Shown: positions 7,051 through 15,758, counted from the first letter of the stretch. The stretch: 33,669 bases of DNA from Paracoccus sp. UBA889 (GCA_002294185.1 DBFD01000049.1:52545-86213), one strand, 5' to 3'. Notes: generated by a model not told the origin, from the letters alone. Numbers and translations are program-made.

Positions 7051-9201
7051 GTGAAAAAAACCGCCTTTCTCGTCATCCTTGCGGTCCTTGTCGGGGCGGC
7101 GTTGTGGCTGTTGCGCGATCAGGATCTTGGCGTCGATGCCCTGCGCGGCCATCTGGCCGGGTTCACCGAATTGCGGCAATCTCGTCCGCTGGCGCTGGCG
7201 GTGGCCTTTCTTGTGGCCTATGTCGCCGTGACCGCGCTGTCCCTGCCGCTGGCGGTCTGGATGACATTGGCCGCCGGGGCGCTGTTCGGCTTCTGGCAGG
7301 GGCTGCTGCTGGTCTCTTTCGCCTCGGCCATGGGGGCGACGCTGGCCTTTCTGGTGGCGCGCTATCTGGCGCGGGACTGGGTGCGGGCGCGGCTTGGCGC
7401 GCGGGCGGACAGGATCGACAAGGGCCTGGCGCGCGACGGCGCCTTCTACCTGTTCTCGCTGCGATTGATCCCGGTGGTTCCGTTCTTCGCGGTCAATCTG
7501 CTCATGGGGCTGACCCTGATCCCGATCTGGAGCTTTTACTGGATCAGCCAGCTGGGGATGCTGGCGGGCACGGCCGTCTACGTGAATGCGGGCACCCGGC
7601 TGGCCGGGCTTGAAAGCCTGTCAGGCATCGTTTCGGCGCCGGTCCTGTTCTCTTTCGCGGCGCTGGCCGTCTTTCCCTGGTCGGCGCGGGCGGTGCTGGG
7701 GCTGGTCCGGTGGCGCCGCGTCCATGCCGGCTGGCGTCGGCCGCGGCGGTTCGATCGCAACCTGATCGTGATCGGGGCCGGATCGGCCGGGCTGGTCTCG
7801 GCCTATATCGCGGCGGCGACCAAGGCGCGTGTGACCCTGATCGAGGCGGGCAGCATGGGGGGCGATTGCCTGAACTATGGCTGCGTGCCCTCCAAGGCGC
7901 TGATCCGCAGCGCGACACTGGCCCATCAGATGCGTCATGCAAGCCGCTGGGGACTGGCCGACACGCAACCGGACATCCCGTTCCGCGCGATCATGGAACG
8001 GATCCACGAGGTGATCGCCACGATCGCCCCTCATGACAGCGTCGAGCGCTATACCGGGCTTGGCGTCGAGGTGCTGAAGGGCCATGCCCGCCTGATCGAC
8101 CCCTGGACCGTCGAGACAAGTGGCAAGAATGGCGAAACCCGGCGTCTGACCACGCGCGCCGTGATCATCGCCACCGGGGCGCGGCCTTTCCTGCCGCCGC
8201 TGCCCGGACTGGATATGGTCGAGCCGCTGACCTCGGACGATCTGTGGACCCGGCTGCGGGGGCAGGATCATGCGCCGCGCCGTCTGGTCGTCCTGGGCGG
8301 CGGCCCGATCGGCTGCGAGCTGGCACAGGCTTTCGCCCGCCTGGGATCGCAGGTGACGCAGATCGAGATGGCGCCCCGGCTGATGCTGCGCGAGGATCCC
8401 GAAGTGGCAGAGCTGGTATCATCCGCATTGCGGGCCGATGGCGTGACCGTGCTGACCGGACACAAATCCACAGGCTGCGGCAGAGACAATGGTGAGACAT
8501 GGATCGAGGTCGAAAAGGATGGCGCGACCACCCGCATTCCCTTTGACCGGATCATCGTCGCGGTGGGGCGCAGCGCCCGGCTGGAAGGGTTCGGCCTGGA
8601 CCGGCTTGGCATCGCGGCCGATCGCACGATCGAGACGAACGAATATCTGGAAACGCGGTTTCCCAACATCCTGGCGGCGGGCGACGTGGCGGGTCCGTTC
8701 CAGTTCACGCATACGGCCTCGCACCAGGCCTGGTTTGCCAGCATCAATGCCCTGTTCGGCGTGCTCAAGCGCTTCAAGGCCGATTACCGGGTGATTCCCT
8801 GGGCCACGTTTACCGACCCCGAAGTCGCCCGCGTCGGATTGTCCGAGGCCGAGGCACGGCAAAAGGGTATCGCGGTCGAGGTGACGCGCTTCGATCTGGC
8901 CGATCTGGACCGGGCCATCACCGATGGCGCGGCGCGGGGTTTCGTCAAGGTTCTGACGCCGCCGGGCAAGGATCGCATCCTGGGCGCGACCATCGTCGGC
9001 GACCATGCCGGCGATCTGATCGCGGAATTCGTGCTGGCGATGAAACACGGGCTGGGGCTGAACAGGATCCTCGGCACCATCCACATCTATCCGACCTGGG
9101 CCGAGGCCGGCAAATCCGTCGCCGGCGTCTGGCGCCGCGCCCATGTGGACGCGCGCGCGCTGGCGCTGGCAGAGCGGTTCCACCGCTGGAGGCGCGGATG
9201 A
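7051..9201 (+). CDS. TVP38/DedA-like membrane domain fused to FAD-dependent disulfide reductase
   Basis: A 716-residue fusion. Residues about 1-220 form a TVP38/TMEM64 (SNARE-associated/DedA superfamily) membrane region, with GALFGFWQGLLLVSFASAMG and the late FSLRLIPVVPFFAVNLLMG. From about residue 235 there is a class I pyridine nucleotide-disulfide oxidoreductase: FAD motif VIGAGSAGL, redox pair Cys273-Cys278 in CLNYGCVPSK, NAD(P)H motif VLGGGPIGCE, AAGDVAG, and the C-terminal catalytic His678 and Glu685 (HIYPTWAE). The closest soluble relatives are mercuric reductases and lipoamide dehydrogenases, but the MerA C-terminal vicinal cysteines are absent. GTG at 7051 is chosen because AAGGAG lies five bases before it and the longer reading adds an implausible leader. 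Its stop overlaps the next gene's ATG. Substrate is unknown; a membrane-anchored thiol/disulfide enzyme is implied. Confidence 0.87.
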   Translation: MKKTAFLVILAVLVGAALWLLRDQDLGVDALRGHLAGFTELRQSRPLALAVAFLVAYVAVTALSLPLAVWMTLAAGALFGFWQGLLLVSFASAMGATLAFLVARYLARDWVRARLGARADRIDKGLARDGAFYLFSLRLIPVVPFFAVNLLMGLTLIPIWSFYWISQLGMLAGTAVYVNAGTRLAGLESLSGIVSAPVLFSFAALAVFPWSARAVLGLVRWRRVHAGWRRPRRFDRNLIVIGAGSAGLVSAYIAAATKARVTLIEAGSMGGDCLNYGCVPSKALIRSATLAHQMRHASRWGLADTQPDIPFRAIMERIHEVIATIAPHDSVERYTGLGVEVLKGHARLIDPWTVETSGKNGETRRLTTRAVIIATGARPFLPPLPGLDMVEPLTSDDLWTRLRGQDHAPRRLVVLGGGPIGCELAQAFARLGSQVTQIEMAPRLMLREDPEVAELVSSALRADGVTVLTGHKSTGCGRDNGETWIEVEKDGATTRIPFDRIIVAVGRSARLEGFGLDRLGIAADRTIETNEYLETRFPNILAAGDVAGPFQFTHTASHQAWFASINALFGVLKRFKADYRVIPWATFTDPEVARVGLSEAEARQKGIAVEVTRFDLADLDRAITDGAARGFVKVLTPPGKDRILGATIVGDHAGDLIAEFVLAMKHGLGLNRILGTIHIYPTWAEAGKSVAGVWRRAHVDARALALAERFHRWRRG

Positions 9202-9815
9202 TCGACGCCCAGCTTCTGCCGCTGCAACGCGCGGCGATGCGTCCGCTGGCACAGGCCCTGTCCGAGCGTGGCATCGGCGCCGACGCGATCAGCCTGGCCG
9301 GGTTTGCGGTGGGGCTGCTGGCCATTCCGGCCCTGGCTGCGGGATGGTTCGCCGCGGCGGCCGTGCTGATCGTCGTCAATCGCACGATGGACGGGCTGGA
9401 CGGCGCGGTGGCGCGGATCGCGGGTCCGACCGATCGCGGGGCGTTCCTGGACATCGCGCTGGATTTCGTCTTTTACGCCCTGGTTCCGCTGGGCTTCGCG
9501 CTGAACGATCCGGCAGCGAACGCGCTGCCGGCCGCGGCACTGATTGCTGCCTTCGTGGGCACGGGTTCGTCGTTTCTGGCCTTTGCCGCCATTGCCGCCA
9601 AACGGGGCCGGGAAGCATCGGCCTTTCCGCAGAAGGGGATCTATTATCTGGGCGGGCTGACCGAAGGCTTCGAAACGATCGTCATCTTCCTGCTCATGTG
9701 CCTGCTGCCGGGCCGGTTTCCCATCCTGGCCTGCATCTTCGCGGCGGCCTGCGCCCTGACCACGGTGCTGCGCTGGCGCATGGGATGGAAGACTTTCGGT
9801 CGAGGAGAGCCCTGA
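9198..9815 (+). CDS. CDP-alcohol phosphatidyltransferase family protein
   Basis: A 205-residue membrane enzyme with about six helices. The family signature D-x2-D-G-x2-A-R-x7-G-x3-D-x3-D is intact in DGLDGAVAR followed by GAFLDIALD. Such enzymes join CDP-diacylglycerol or a CDP-alcohol to a lipid acceptor. The specific reaction cannot be assigned, although the compact protein is closer to generic YnbA/PgsA-type members than to the cardiolipin synthases with PLD motifs. The ATGA overlap with the disulfide reductase fusion couples the two, suggesting a common membrane or lipid task. Confidence 0.87.
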   Translation: MIDAQLLPLQRAAMRPLAQALSERGIGADAISLAGFAVGLLAIPALAAGWFAAAAVLIVVNRTMDGLDGAVARIAGPTDRGAFLDIALDFVFYALVPLGFALNDPAANALPAAALIAAFVGTGSSFLAFAAIAAKRGREASAFPQKGIYYLGGLTEGFETIVIFLLMCLLPGRFPILACIFAAACALTTVLRWRMGWKTFGRGEP

Positions 9816-9864
9816 CGCGCGACGGTCTGCAGGGACGGGCGTGCCCAAGCGGCGCCCGGCCGAT

Positions 9865-10542
9865 CTATCCCAAAGCCAGATTCGACAGGCTGGCGCGCAG
9901 CGCTGTGTCGGTATCGTCGCTGTCGGCCGAGACTGCCAGCCCCACCAGAACGCCCGGCGCGGTGCGGAAGGCGCTTGCATGATCGGCGGCCAGGTCCACA
10001 CGCGCCTGGGCCCGACCCGTCCCCGGCCCGCGCAGCACCACCGTCACCCCGCGCCCGCGCATGTAGGGGCTGGGAATCAGGCTGCCCGGCGCCCGCTGGC
10101 CCCCCCAGACATAGATCAGCGCCCGCGCCGAACGGTTGGCCAGCAGCCGGCGGGGCGAGGTGTCGGGTGACAGCCGCGCCGCCGCCTGCGGATCCATGAA
10201 GACGAAATAGACAGACAGATTGCGGTCGTCGCCCCCCTTGCGCGACAGATCGGTCGGCGGAACGCTGGCCGAGACCGACCAGGACCAGCGGGCGGTCGTG
10301 GCGCCGCGCGCGGCGTCCGGCGCCGGCCGGTAGATCAGCGACGAGCTTGCATCCGCCTCGATCGTCAATGTCGTTCCGCCCAGCTTATAGCGCGTCGGCG
10401 TCCGGCCCGGAAAGGTCAGCGCCCGCCAGCGCGCATCGAAGGCCACCGGCACCATCCGCGGTGATTGCGCGGCGGCAGGCAGGGCGGCGGTCGTGGCCGA
10501 TGCGGCCGCGGCGGTCGCGATCAGAAAGCTGCGTCTGTCCAC
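9865..10542 (-). CDS. Tat-exported DUF3047 domain protein
   Basis: A 225-residue protein starting at GTG 10542, where AGGAG lies seven bases upstream; the longer upstream reading is less likely. The N-terminus VDRRSFLIATAAAASATTA with an ALPAAAQ cleavage region is a twin-arginine signal. The mature part fits DUF3047 (PF11249): WRWSVSASVPPTDL-type core, DDRNLSVYFVFM, ALIYVWGG and a C-terminal LAVSADSDDT segment. This family has no known function but is common in the envelope of proteobacteria. The protein is divergent from the EEP phosphoesterase and convergent with the CDP-alcohol gene. Confidence 0.82.
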   Translation of the reverse strand: MDRRSFLIATAAAASATTAALPAAAQSPRMVPVAFDARWRALTFPGRTPTRYKLGGTTLTIEADASSSLIYRPAPDAARGATTARWSWSVSASVPPTDLSRKGGDDRNLSVYFVFMDPQAAARLSPDTSPRRLLANRSARALIYVWGGQRAPGSLIPSPYMRGRGVTVVLRGPGTGRAQARVDLAADHASAFRTAPGVLVGLAVSADSDDTDTALRASLSNLALG

Positions 10543-10699
10543 GGTCTCTCCTGTCTTTCGCGGCCTTGCAGGCCAGGGGTAGTCCTGTCCCATTCGACGG
10601 GACGGGCCGAAATGTTACAAGCCTTGCTTCAGCGCGCGGCACTGGGCGTCGCAAGACAGCGTGAATTGACAGCGGCGCGATTCCCGTCACCTTGGCACG

Positions 10700-11638
10700 A
10701 TGTCTTCGCGATGGATTATTCGGTGTCTCGCGGGTGCCGTGATGGCGATCCTGGTTCTGGGCGCCGGATTGCAAGCGTGGAATTCGCGCGGTGGCCCGGT
10801 TCCGCCGCCGCGTCCCGGCACGCTGCGTATCGCGACGATGAACATCCATTACATCGCCTTGGCGGCGAGTGACGACGATCGCTGGTCGGCAGCGGGCTGG
10901 CAGAGGCGGCGCGGCGCGGCCGCCGAGGTGCTGGGCCGCCTCGACGCCGACCTGATCGCGTTTCAGGAAATGGAAAGCTTTCGGCACGGCAGCGACGGCA
11001 GCGTCAATCTGGCGCGCGATGACCTGCTGGCCGCGATGCCGGATTTCGCCGCCGCGGCCAGCGGCGACTGGCGCAACTTTCCCTCGACCCAGCCGATCTT
11101 TTATCGCAAGGACCGCCTGCGGCCCGAGGAACAGGGGTGGTTCTTCTTTTCCGACACGCCCGAGGTGATCTATTCGCGCAGCTTCGACGGCTCATGGCCC
11201 GCTTTTGCATCCTGGGCGCGCTTTACGGACCTCGAGACCGGACAGAGCCTGCGCCTGGTCAACGTCCATTTCGATTTTCGCAGCGGCCAGAACCGGCTGC
11301 GCTCGGCGCGGCTGGTGGCCAGCCGGATCGCGCCCTGGCTGGCTGCGGGCGAACATGTGGTGGTGGCGGGGGATCTGAACGCGATGGCGGGCTCTGCCAC
11401 AGCCGACATTCTTCGCGGCGCGGGCCTGTCGCTGACACCGGTGCGCGGATCCAGTTTCCATTTCGGCCGCGGCCTGAACCTGTTCGGCGCGATCGACCAT
11501 GTGCTGTATGATTGCGACAGCGTGCTGACGGACCGACCGGTCGCCTTGCGCGACAATCCGGGCGGGCGCTGGCCCTCGGATCATTATCCGGTACTGGCGC
11601 AGATCAGGCTTGGTGACGGTACCTGCGATCAGCCCTGA
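10700..11638 (+). CDS. Endonuclease/exonuclease/phosphatase (EEP) fold protein
   Basis: A 312-residue protein with one N-terminal membrane or signal segment (about residues 5-26). The full EEP active-site set is present: Asn48 in MNIHY, Glu90 in FQEME, Asn188 and His190 in NVHFD, Asp225 and Asn227 in GDLNA, Asp266-His267, and Asp294-His295 in SDHYP. Such enzymes cleave phosphodiesters or phosphomonoesters with Mg2+; secreted members include nucleases and sphingomyelinases. No clear ribosome site precedes the ATG. The last ten bases overlap the convergent flavoprotein gene. Substrate is unresolved; a periplasmic or membrane-bound site is likely. Confidence 0.88.
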   Translation: MSSRWIIRCLAGAVMAILVLGAGLQAWNSRGGPVPPPRPGTLRIATMNIHYIALAASDDDRWSAAGWQRRRGAAAEVLGRLDADLIAFQEMESFRHGSDGSVNLARDDLLAAMPDFAAAASGDWRNFPSTQPIFYRKDRLRPEEQGWFFFSDTPEVIYSRSFDGSWPAFASWARFTDLETGQSLRLVNVHFDFRSGQNRLRSARLVASRIAPWLAAGEHVVVAGDLNAMAGSATADILRGAGLSLTPVRGSSFHFGRGLNLFGAIDHVLYDCDSVLTDRPVALRDNPGGRWPSDHYPVLAQIRLGDGTCDQP

Positions 11639-12717
11639 AGCCTGTCCATGAAGCGGCGGTCGATCCGGTCCTTCCACCGCCACAGCCAGCGGCCATGCAA
11701 AGTCAGCCCGTACCATTCGGCCAGCGCGGTCCGTCCACCCAGCGAGATGATCTTGAGATAGTCGCGCTGCGGATCATAGTGCAGAAGCGGTCGTCCATGA
11801 TACGCGGCCACCAGATTTCGCGCCAGGACCGGGGCCTGCCGCACCGCGAAGACGCCGGCCTTGGGGCGCGGGGCGTGGATCATCGCGGCGCAATCCCCGG
11901 CGGCGAACAGGGTTGGATGCCCCTCGACCTGAAGCGTCGGCAGGACCCGCACGAAACCCGCGCCATCCGCGGGAAGATCGCGCGCCAGCCAGTCCTGCGG
12001 CCGCGCGCCCGCGATACCGATGGTCACCTGGCCGGCGATCCTGCGCCCGTCGGCCAGCACCACGGCGTCGGCCTCGACCGAAGCGACCGTCGCCCCGGTC
12101 AAGACCTGCACGCGGGCCCGGTCCAGCGCCGACCGCAGCCGCGAACGCGTCCGCCGGCCCAGACTTGCCGCGATGTCGGGCCCGGCCTCGATCAGCGTGA
12201 CGCCGCCGGTCAGCCGGCAGGCCAGGGCCAGCGCCATTTCGGCACCCGCAATGCCGCCGCCAATGATCGCCGCATTGCTGCCCGTCGGCATCAGCGACAG
12301 GCGGGCGGTAAAGCCCGCCAGCGGCTTTATCGGCACTGCGTGGCGGGCAAAGCCCGCAAGTCCGGGCATCGCGGTGTGACTGCCCAGATCCAGAGCCGCA
12401 AGCCCGTAGGCGATCTGTGCGCCATCCGCCAGCGCGATCTGCCGCGTCGTCGGATCAACACCGGCGACGCGCCCTTGCAGAAAGCGGATGCCGTTCCTGG
12501 CGGCAAAATCCGTCAGTGCGACACGCGGTTCGTCCGGGCCATAATGCCCGGCCACCAGTCCGGGGATCATTCCCGAATAGACCGCGTCGGGGGCCGCGTC
12601 GATCAGCAGAATCCGGGCATCGGGCAGGGCCTTGCGAAGAAGCGGTGCCGCCAGAAGATTCGCATGGCCGCCACCCAGCAGCAGGATTTCGGGATGATCG
12701 GATTCGGGAACGCTCAT
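11629..12717 (-). CDS. SelD-associated type FAD-dependent oxidoreductase
   Basis: A 362-residue flavoprotein resembling NDH-2-type NADH dehydrogenases and specifically the family found fused N-terminally to selenide water dikinase (TIGR03169-like). Seen are LLLGGGHANL (FAD), YSGMIPGLVAGHY, a second Rossmann motif AIIGGGIAGAEMA, and FAAGDCAAM near the C-terminus. No SelD domain follows and no sel gene is adjacent. ATG 12717 is chosen because the reading frame continues upstream only as unlikely sequence; the ribosome site is weak. The reductase may pass electrons from NADH to an unknown acceptor. Confidence 0.82.
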   Translation of the reverse strand: MSVPESDHPEILLLGGGHANLLAAPLLRKALPDARILLIDAAPDAVYSGMIPGLVAGHYGPDEPRVALTDFAARNGIRFLQGRVAGVDPTTRQIALADGAQIAYGLAALDLGSHTAMPGLAGFARHAVPIKPLAGFTARLSLMPTGSNAAIIGGGIAGAEMALALACRLTGGVTLIEAGPDIAASLGRRTRSRLRSALDRARVQVLTGATVASVEADAVVLADGRRIAGQVTIGIAGARPQDWLARDLPADGAGFVRVLPTLQVEGHPTLFAAGDCAAMIHAPRPKAGVFAVRQAPVLARNLVAAYHGRPLLHYDPQRDYLKIISLGGRTALAEWYGLTLHGRWLWRWKDRIDRRFMDRLQG

Positions 12718-12738
12718 GTCGCTATCTGAGGCAAAACC

Positions 12739-12812
12739 GGCGCCGATTGCCAGCACTGACCGCGCAAGCCCTGATCGGCGCCCCTTCGCGAACCCGATCG
12801 CGGCTGGCAATC
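12739..12812. promoter_or_regulatory. Two interlaced dyads in the divergent spacer
   Basis: GGCGCCGAT (12739-12747) pairs with ATCGGCGCC (12774-12782), and GATTGCCAGC (12745-12754) pairs with GCTGGCAATC (12803-12812). Both are perfect and overlap, so only one can form at a time. They lie between the flavoprotein and DUF302 starts and could be operators or alternate leader hairpins. Confidence 0.3.
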
Positions 12813-12867
12813 CGCGTCGCGACGGCGCAAGCTGGGCTTGCCGCCAGAACAGCAAAGGAACAATGCC

Positions 12868-13320
12868 ATGCGTAAACTGATTGCCGCGATCTCGCTCTGC
12901 CTCGCCGCCGCGACGGGTGTCGCCAACGCGGATGAATGGGTGGTCAAGTCCAGTCCCGATGATGTCGCCACAACCGCCGATCGGCTTGAAGCGGCGGTCG
13001 CGGACAGCCCCGCCACGCTGCTGGCGCGGGTGGATCACCAGGCCGCCGCCGCCGAGGCCGGGCTTGAAATGAAACCCGCGACGGTGCTGATCTTCGGCAA
13101 CCCGGCCCTTGGCACGTTGCTGATGCAGGCCAATCCGCGCGTGGCGCTGGATCTGCCCCTGCGCGTCCTGGTCTGGCAGGATGGTGAGGAAACGAAGATC
13201 GGCTATCTCGCGCCCGATGCGCTGGCCGCGCGCTATGACATCACCGGCGCCGATGAAACGCTGGGCAAGATTGCGAACGCTCTTGATCAGATGACGAACA
13301 AGGCCGCCGCCGCGGAATGA
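12868..13320 (+). CDS. Secreted DUF302 family protein
   Basis: A 150-residue protein with a signal peptide (about residues 1-22, ending ANA-D) and a DUF302 domain: WVVKSSPDDVATTADRLEAA, then the hallmark MKPATVLIFGNPALGTLLMQ and a C-terminal YLAPDALAARYDI. DUF302 proteins are periplasmic or lipid-associated, with unproven function. AAAGGA is eight bases before the ATG at 12868, so an earlier in-frame ATG at 12838 is unlikely. It is followed by a 192-base gap before hfq, which has its own start region, so it is probably monocistronic. Confidence 0.85.
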   Translation: MRKLIAAISLCLAAATGVANADEWVVKSSPDDVATTADRLEAAVADSPATLLARVDHQAAAAEAGLEMKPATVLIFGNPALGTLLMQANPRVALDLPLRVLVWQDGEETKIGYLAPDALAARYDITGADETLGKIANALDQMTNKAAAAE

Positions 13321-13512
13321 TCCGCAACAGGCGCGCGTCCGTCCGAGATCGGGAAGGCCGGATCGGCGTCCAGGCCGGGGCGTCTTTCCGCCTTGGCCGC
13401 AAGCCCGATCCGCAGTTGATTTTTCATGTGGCCACTGTCGCTTGCATGGCCCGTCTTGACGGCTTAGATGTAACTTTCGATCGGGACAGTTCCAAAGACG
13501 GGTAAAAACAAG

Positions 13513-13746
13513 ATGGCTGGCGACAAGCAGAACCTGCAGGACGCGTTTCTCAACCATGTCCGCAAGGCAAAGGTGCCGGTCACGATCTTCCTGATCAATG
13601 GCGTGAAATTGCAGGGTGTGATCACCTGGTTCGACAATTTCTGCGTGCTTCTGCGCCGGGACGGGCAATCGCAGCTGGTCTACAAGCACGCCATCAGCAC
13701 GATCATGCCGGGTCAGCCGATCTCGCTTTACGAAAACGAGGATTGA
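13513..13746 (+). CDS. hfq: RNA chaperone Hfq
   Basis: This 77-residue Sm-like protein carries [29 protein letters not shown] (Sm1) and [10 protein letters not shown] (Sm2, the YKHAISTI signature). It forms hexamers that help small RNAs pair with mRNAs. Length and sequence are typical of alphaproteobacteria, without the long C-terminal tail of E. coli Hfq. The ribosome site is weak. It abuts hflX directly, the usual hfq-hflX pairing of proteobacteria. Confidence 0.97.
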   Translation: MAGDKQNLQDAFLNHVRKAKVPVTIFLINGVKLQGVITWFDNFCVLLRRDGQSQLVYKHAISTIMPGQPISLYENED

Positions 13747-15078
13747 TTGGCCGAACCCACCTCGACCGAGGCCAGGCCGACCCGCGCCTATGTGATCCAC
13801 CCGGATCTGGGCCATGCGCGCGTGCGGCGGCGCACGCCCGAGCATGCGCTGGCGGAAGCTGTGGCGCTGGCCCATGCCCTGCCGGGAATCGAGATCGTGG
13901 GCCAGGAAGTCGCGCGCCTGCGCAGTCCCGATGCGGGACGGCTGTTCGGAAAGGGCAAGCTGGCCGAGATAGGCGAAAGGCTGTCGGCGGAAGAGGCCGA
14001 ACTGGTCCTGGTCGACGGTCCGGTGACGCCTGTCCAGCAGCGCAATCTGGAAAAGGCCTGGGACGTCAAGCTTCTGGACCGGACCGGCCTGATCCTGGAA
14101 ATCTTCGCCGACCGGGCGCGGACCCGCGAGGGGGTGCTGCAGGTGGAACTGGCGGCCCTGTCCTATCAGCGGACCCGGCTGGTGCGCGCCTGGACGCATC
14201 TGGAACGTCAGCGCGGCGGCCTTGGCTTTGTCGGCGGCCCCGGCGAAACGCAGATCGAGGCTGACCGCCGCGCCATCGACGAACAGATGACCCGGCTGCG
14301 CCGCCAGCTGGAACGTGTGGTCAGGACCCGGACGCTGCACCGCGCGGCCCGGGCCCGGGTTCCCTATCCGATCGTCGCGCTTGTCGGCTATACCAATGCC
14401 GGGAAATCGACATTGTTCAATCGCCTCACCGGTGCGGATGTCATGGCCAAGGACATGCTGTTCGCGACGCTGGATCCGACGATGCGTGCGGTCCGTCTGC
14501 CTGATGCCGGCGCCGGCGCCCCAGGCCGCAAGATCATCCTGTCGGATACGGTCGGCTTCATCAGCGATCTTCCCACGGAATTGGTCGCGGCCTTCCGTGC
14601 CACGCTGGAAGAGGTGCTGGCGGCCGATCTGATTTTGCATGTGCGCGACATCAGCCACCCCGAGACCGAGGAACAGGCCGAAGATGTGGCCGAGATCCTT
14701 GGATCCTTGGGTGTCGACGAGGATGTGGACCTGATCGAGGTCTGGAACAAGATCGACGCCCTGTCCGCCGATACCCGCGCCGCCCTGCGCCGCACCGATG
14801 CGCGGACGCAGGGGGTGCAGGCGGTCAGCGCCCTGTCGGGCGAGGGGCTTGACGACCTGATCGCTGCGATCGACGCGCATCTGGCGCAGGCGCTGGACGA
14901 GCCGCGCGAAGCGGCGGTCGTGACGCTGGAATTCGCCGATGGCCGGCGCCGGGCCTGGCTGCACGAGGCCGGGGTGGTCGAACGCGAAGAGGCCGGCGAG
15001 GACGGGCTGGTCCTGCATCTGCGCTGGACGGCGCGCCAGAAGGCAGGGTTCGAGGCGCTGGATCAGCCGACCGATTGA
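13747..15078 (+). CDS. hflX: GTPase HflX
   Basis: A 443-residue ribosome-associated GTPase. The N-terminal HflX domain (about residues 25-200) includes GRLFGKGKLAEIGERL, VQQRNLEKAW and GGLGFVGGPGETQIE. The G domain has G1 GYTNAGKS (214-221), G3 DTVGF (about 269) and G4 NKID (about 334). HflX splits stalled or hibernating ribosomes after stress. The start is a TTG at 13747 that follows the hfq stop without a gap, with GAGG inside the end of hfq five bases before it, so translation is coupled. An alternative start is GTG at 13792, but it has no better signal. Confidence 0.95.
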   Translation: MAEPTSTEARPTRAYVIHPDLGHARVRRRTPEHALAEAVALAHALPGIEIVGQEVARLRSPDAGRLFGKGKLAEIGERLSAEEAELVLVDGPVTPVQQRNLEKAWDVKLLDRTGLILEIFADRARTREGVLQVELAALSYQRTRLVRAWTHLERQRGGLGFVGGPGETQIEADRRAIDEQMTRLRRQLERVVRTRTLHRAARARVPYPIVALVGYTNAGKSTLFNRLTGADVMAKDMLFATLDPTMRAVRLPDAGAGAPGRKIILSDTVGFISDLPTELVAAFRATLEEVLAADLILHVRDISHPETEEQAEDVAEILGSLGVDEDVDLIEVWNKIDALSADTRAALRRTDARTQGVQAVSALSGEGLDDLIAAIDAHLAQALDEPREAAVVTLEFADGRRRAWLHEAGVVEREEAGEDGLVLHLRWTARQKAGFEALDQPTD

Positions 15079-15082
15079 CTTT

Positions 15083-15098
15083 CCGGCCGGGCGGCCGG
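15083..15098 (+). terminator. Short GC hairpin after hflX
   Basis: CCGGCC (15083-15088) and GGCCGG (15093-15098) form a six-bp stem with a four-base loop, four bases after the hflX stop. No T-run follows, so termination would be partial at best. Confidence 0.3.
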
Positions 15099-15152
15099 CG
15101 CCCTGTGTCCGGCCTCCCGGCGGTATCTTCACCAGGACAAGGAGGATCGCGG

Positions 15153-15758
15153 ATGGACTGGAACGAACGTTTCAGCGGAGAGGAATTTCATTTCGGCGAG
15201 GCGCCGGCTGCCTTCGTGCGCGATCACTTGGGCGGCCTGGGCGCAGGCGCCCATGTGCTGACCATCGCCGAGGGCGAGGGCCGGAACGCCGTCTGGCTGG
15301 CGCGGCAGGGCTGTCGCGTGACCGCGATCGAGCCGACCGGGACCGGTCGTGAAAAGGCGATGGCGCTGGCCGCGCGGCATGGCGTGACAATGGAATGGCG
15401 GCAGGAAAGCCTGGAATCCTATGGCTGGCCGTCGAACGGTTTCGACGTCGTCCTGGGCTGTTTCTTCCAGTTCGCCGATCCACGCCTGCGGGCCGAAATC
15501 CTGGCCGGGATGGCGCGGACGACGATGCCCGGCGGCACCGTGTTCCTGCACGGCTTCAGCACGCGGCAATTGGGGAACGGCTCGGGCGGGCCGCGCAGCG
15601 AACCGAATCTGTGGACGCCGGACCGTCTGTTGCCGGCCTTCCCCGGTTGGCAGGTGGTCAGGGCCGAGGATTATGACGCCGTGCTGGACGAGGGGCCGGG
15701 CCATTCGGGACCGGCGGCCCTGGTCGATGTGATCGTCCGCAAGCCTGGCCAGCCTTGA
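15153..15758 (+). CDS. Class I SAM-dependent methyltransferase
   Basis: A 201-residue Rossmann-fold methyltransferase with SAM motif I VLTIAEGEGRNAVWLARQG (about residues 31-49), an acidic residue after strand 2 (AIEPT), and FDVVLGCFFQFADP before the late strands. It resembles the small TehB-like/thiopurine-type methyltransferases of proteobacteria, which act on small molecules. AAGGAGG lies seven bases before the ATG at 15153, and an upstream in-frame ATG at 15075 would overlap hflX and lacks a site. It follows hflX by 74 bases in the same direction, so it may share its transcript. Substrate is unknown. Confidence 0.83.
   Translation: MDWNERFSGEEFHFGEAPAAFVRDHLGGLGAGAHVLTIAEGEGRNAVWLARQGCRVTAIEPTGTGREKAMALAARHGVTMEWRQESLESYGWPSNGFDVVLGCFFQFADPRLRAEILAGMARTTMPGGTVFLHGFSTRQLGNGSGGPRSEPNLWTPDRLLPAFPGWQVVRAEDYDAVLDEGPGHSGPAALVDVIVRKPGQP

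Noticed and set aside
7051-9201. Mercuric reductase (merA) for the disulfide reductase fusion
   Set aside because: The C-terminal vicinal cysteines and the N-terminal metal-binding domain of MerA are absent, and no mer genes are nearby.
10654-10700. TTGACA upstream of the EEP gene as a -35 box
   Set aside because: No acceptable -10 element follows at 16-18 bases, and the start site would lie at or inside the ATG.
13317-13505. Plus-strand open frame of 62 codons between DUF302 and hfq
   Set aside because: No ribosome site or recognisable sequence; it sits where the hfq promoter should be.
12718-15132. Minus-strand extension of the flavoprotein frame through hfq and hflX (1,167 codons in all)
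   Set aside because: The part beyond 12717 lies opposite hfq and hflX, which are certain, and contains no domain.
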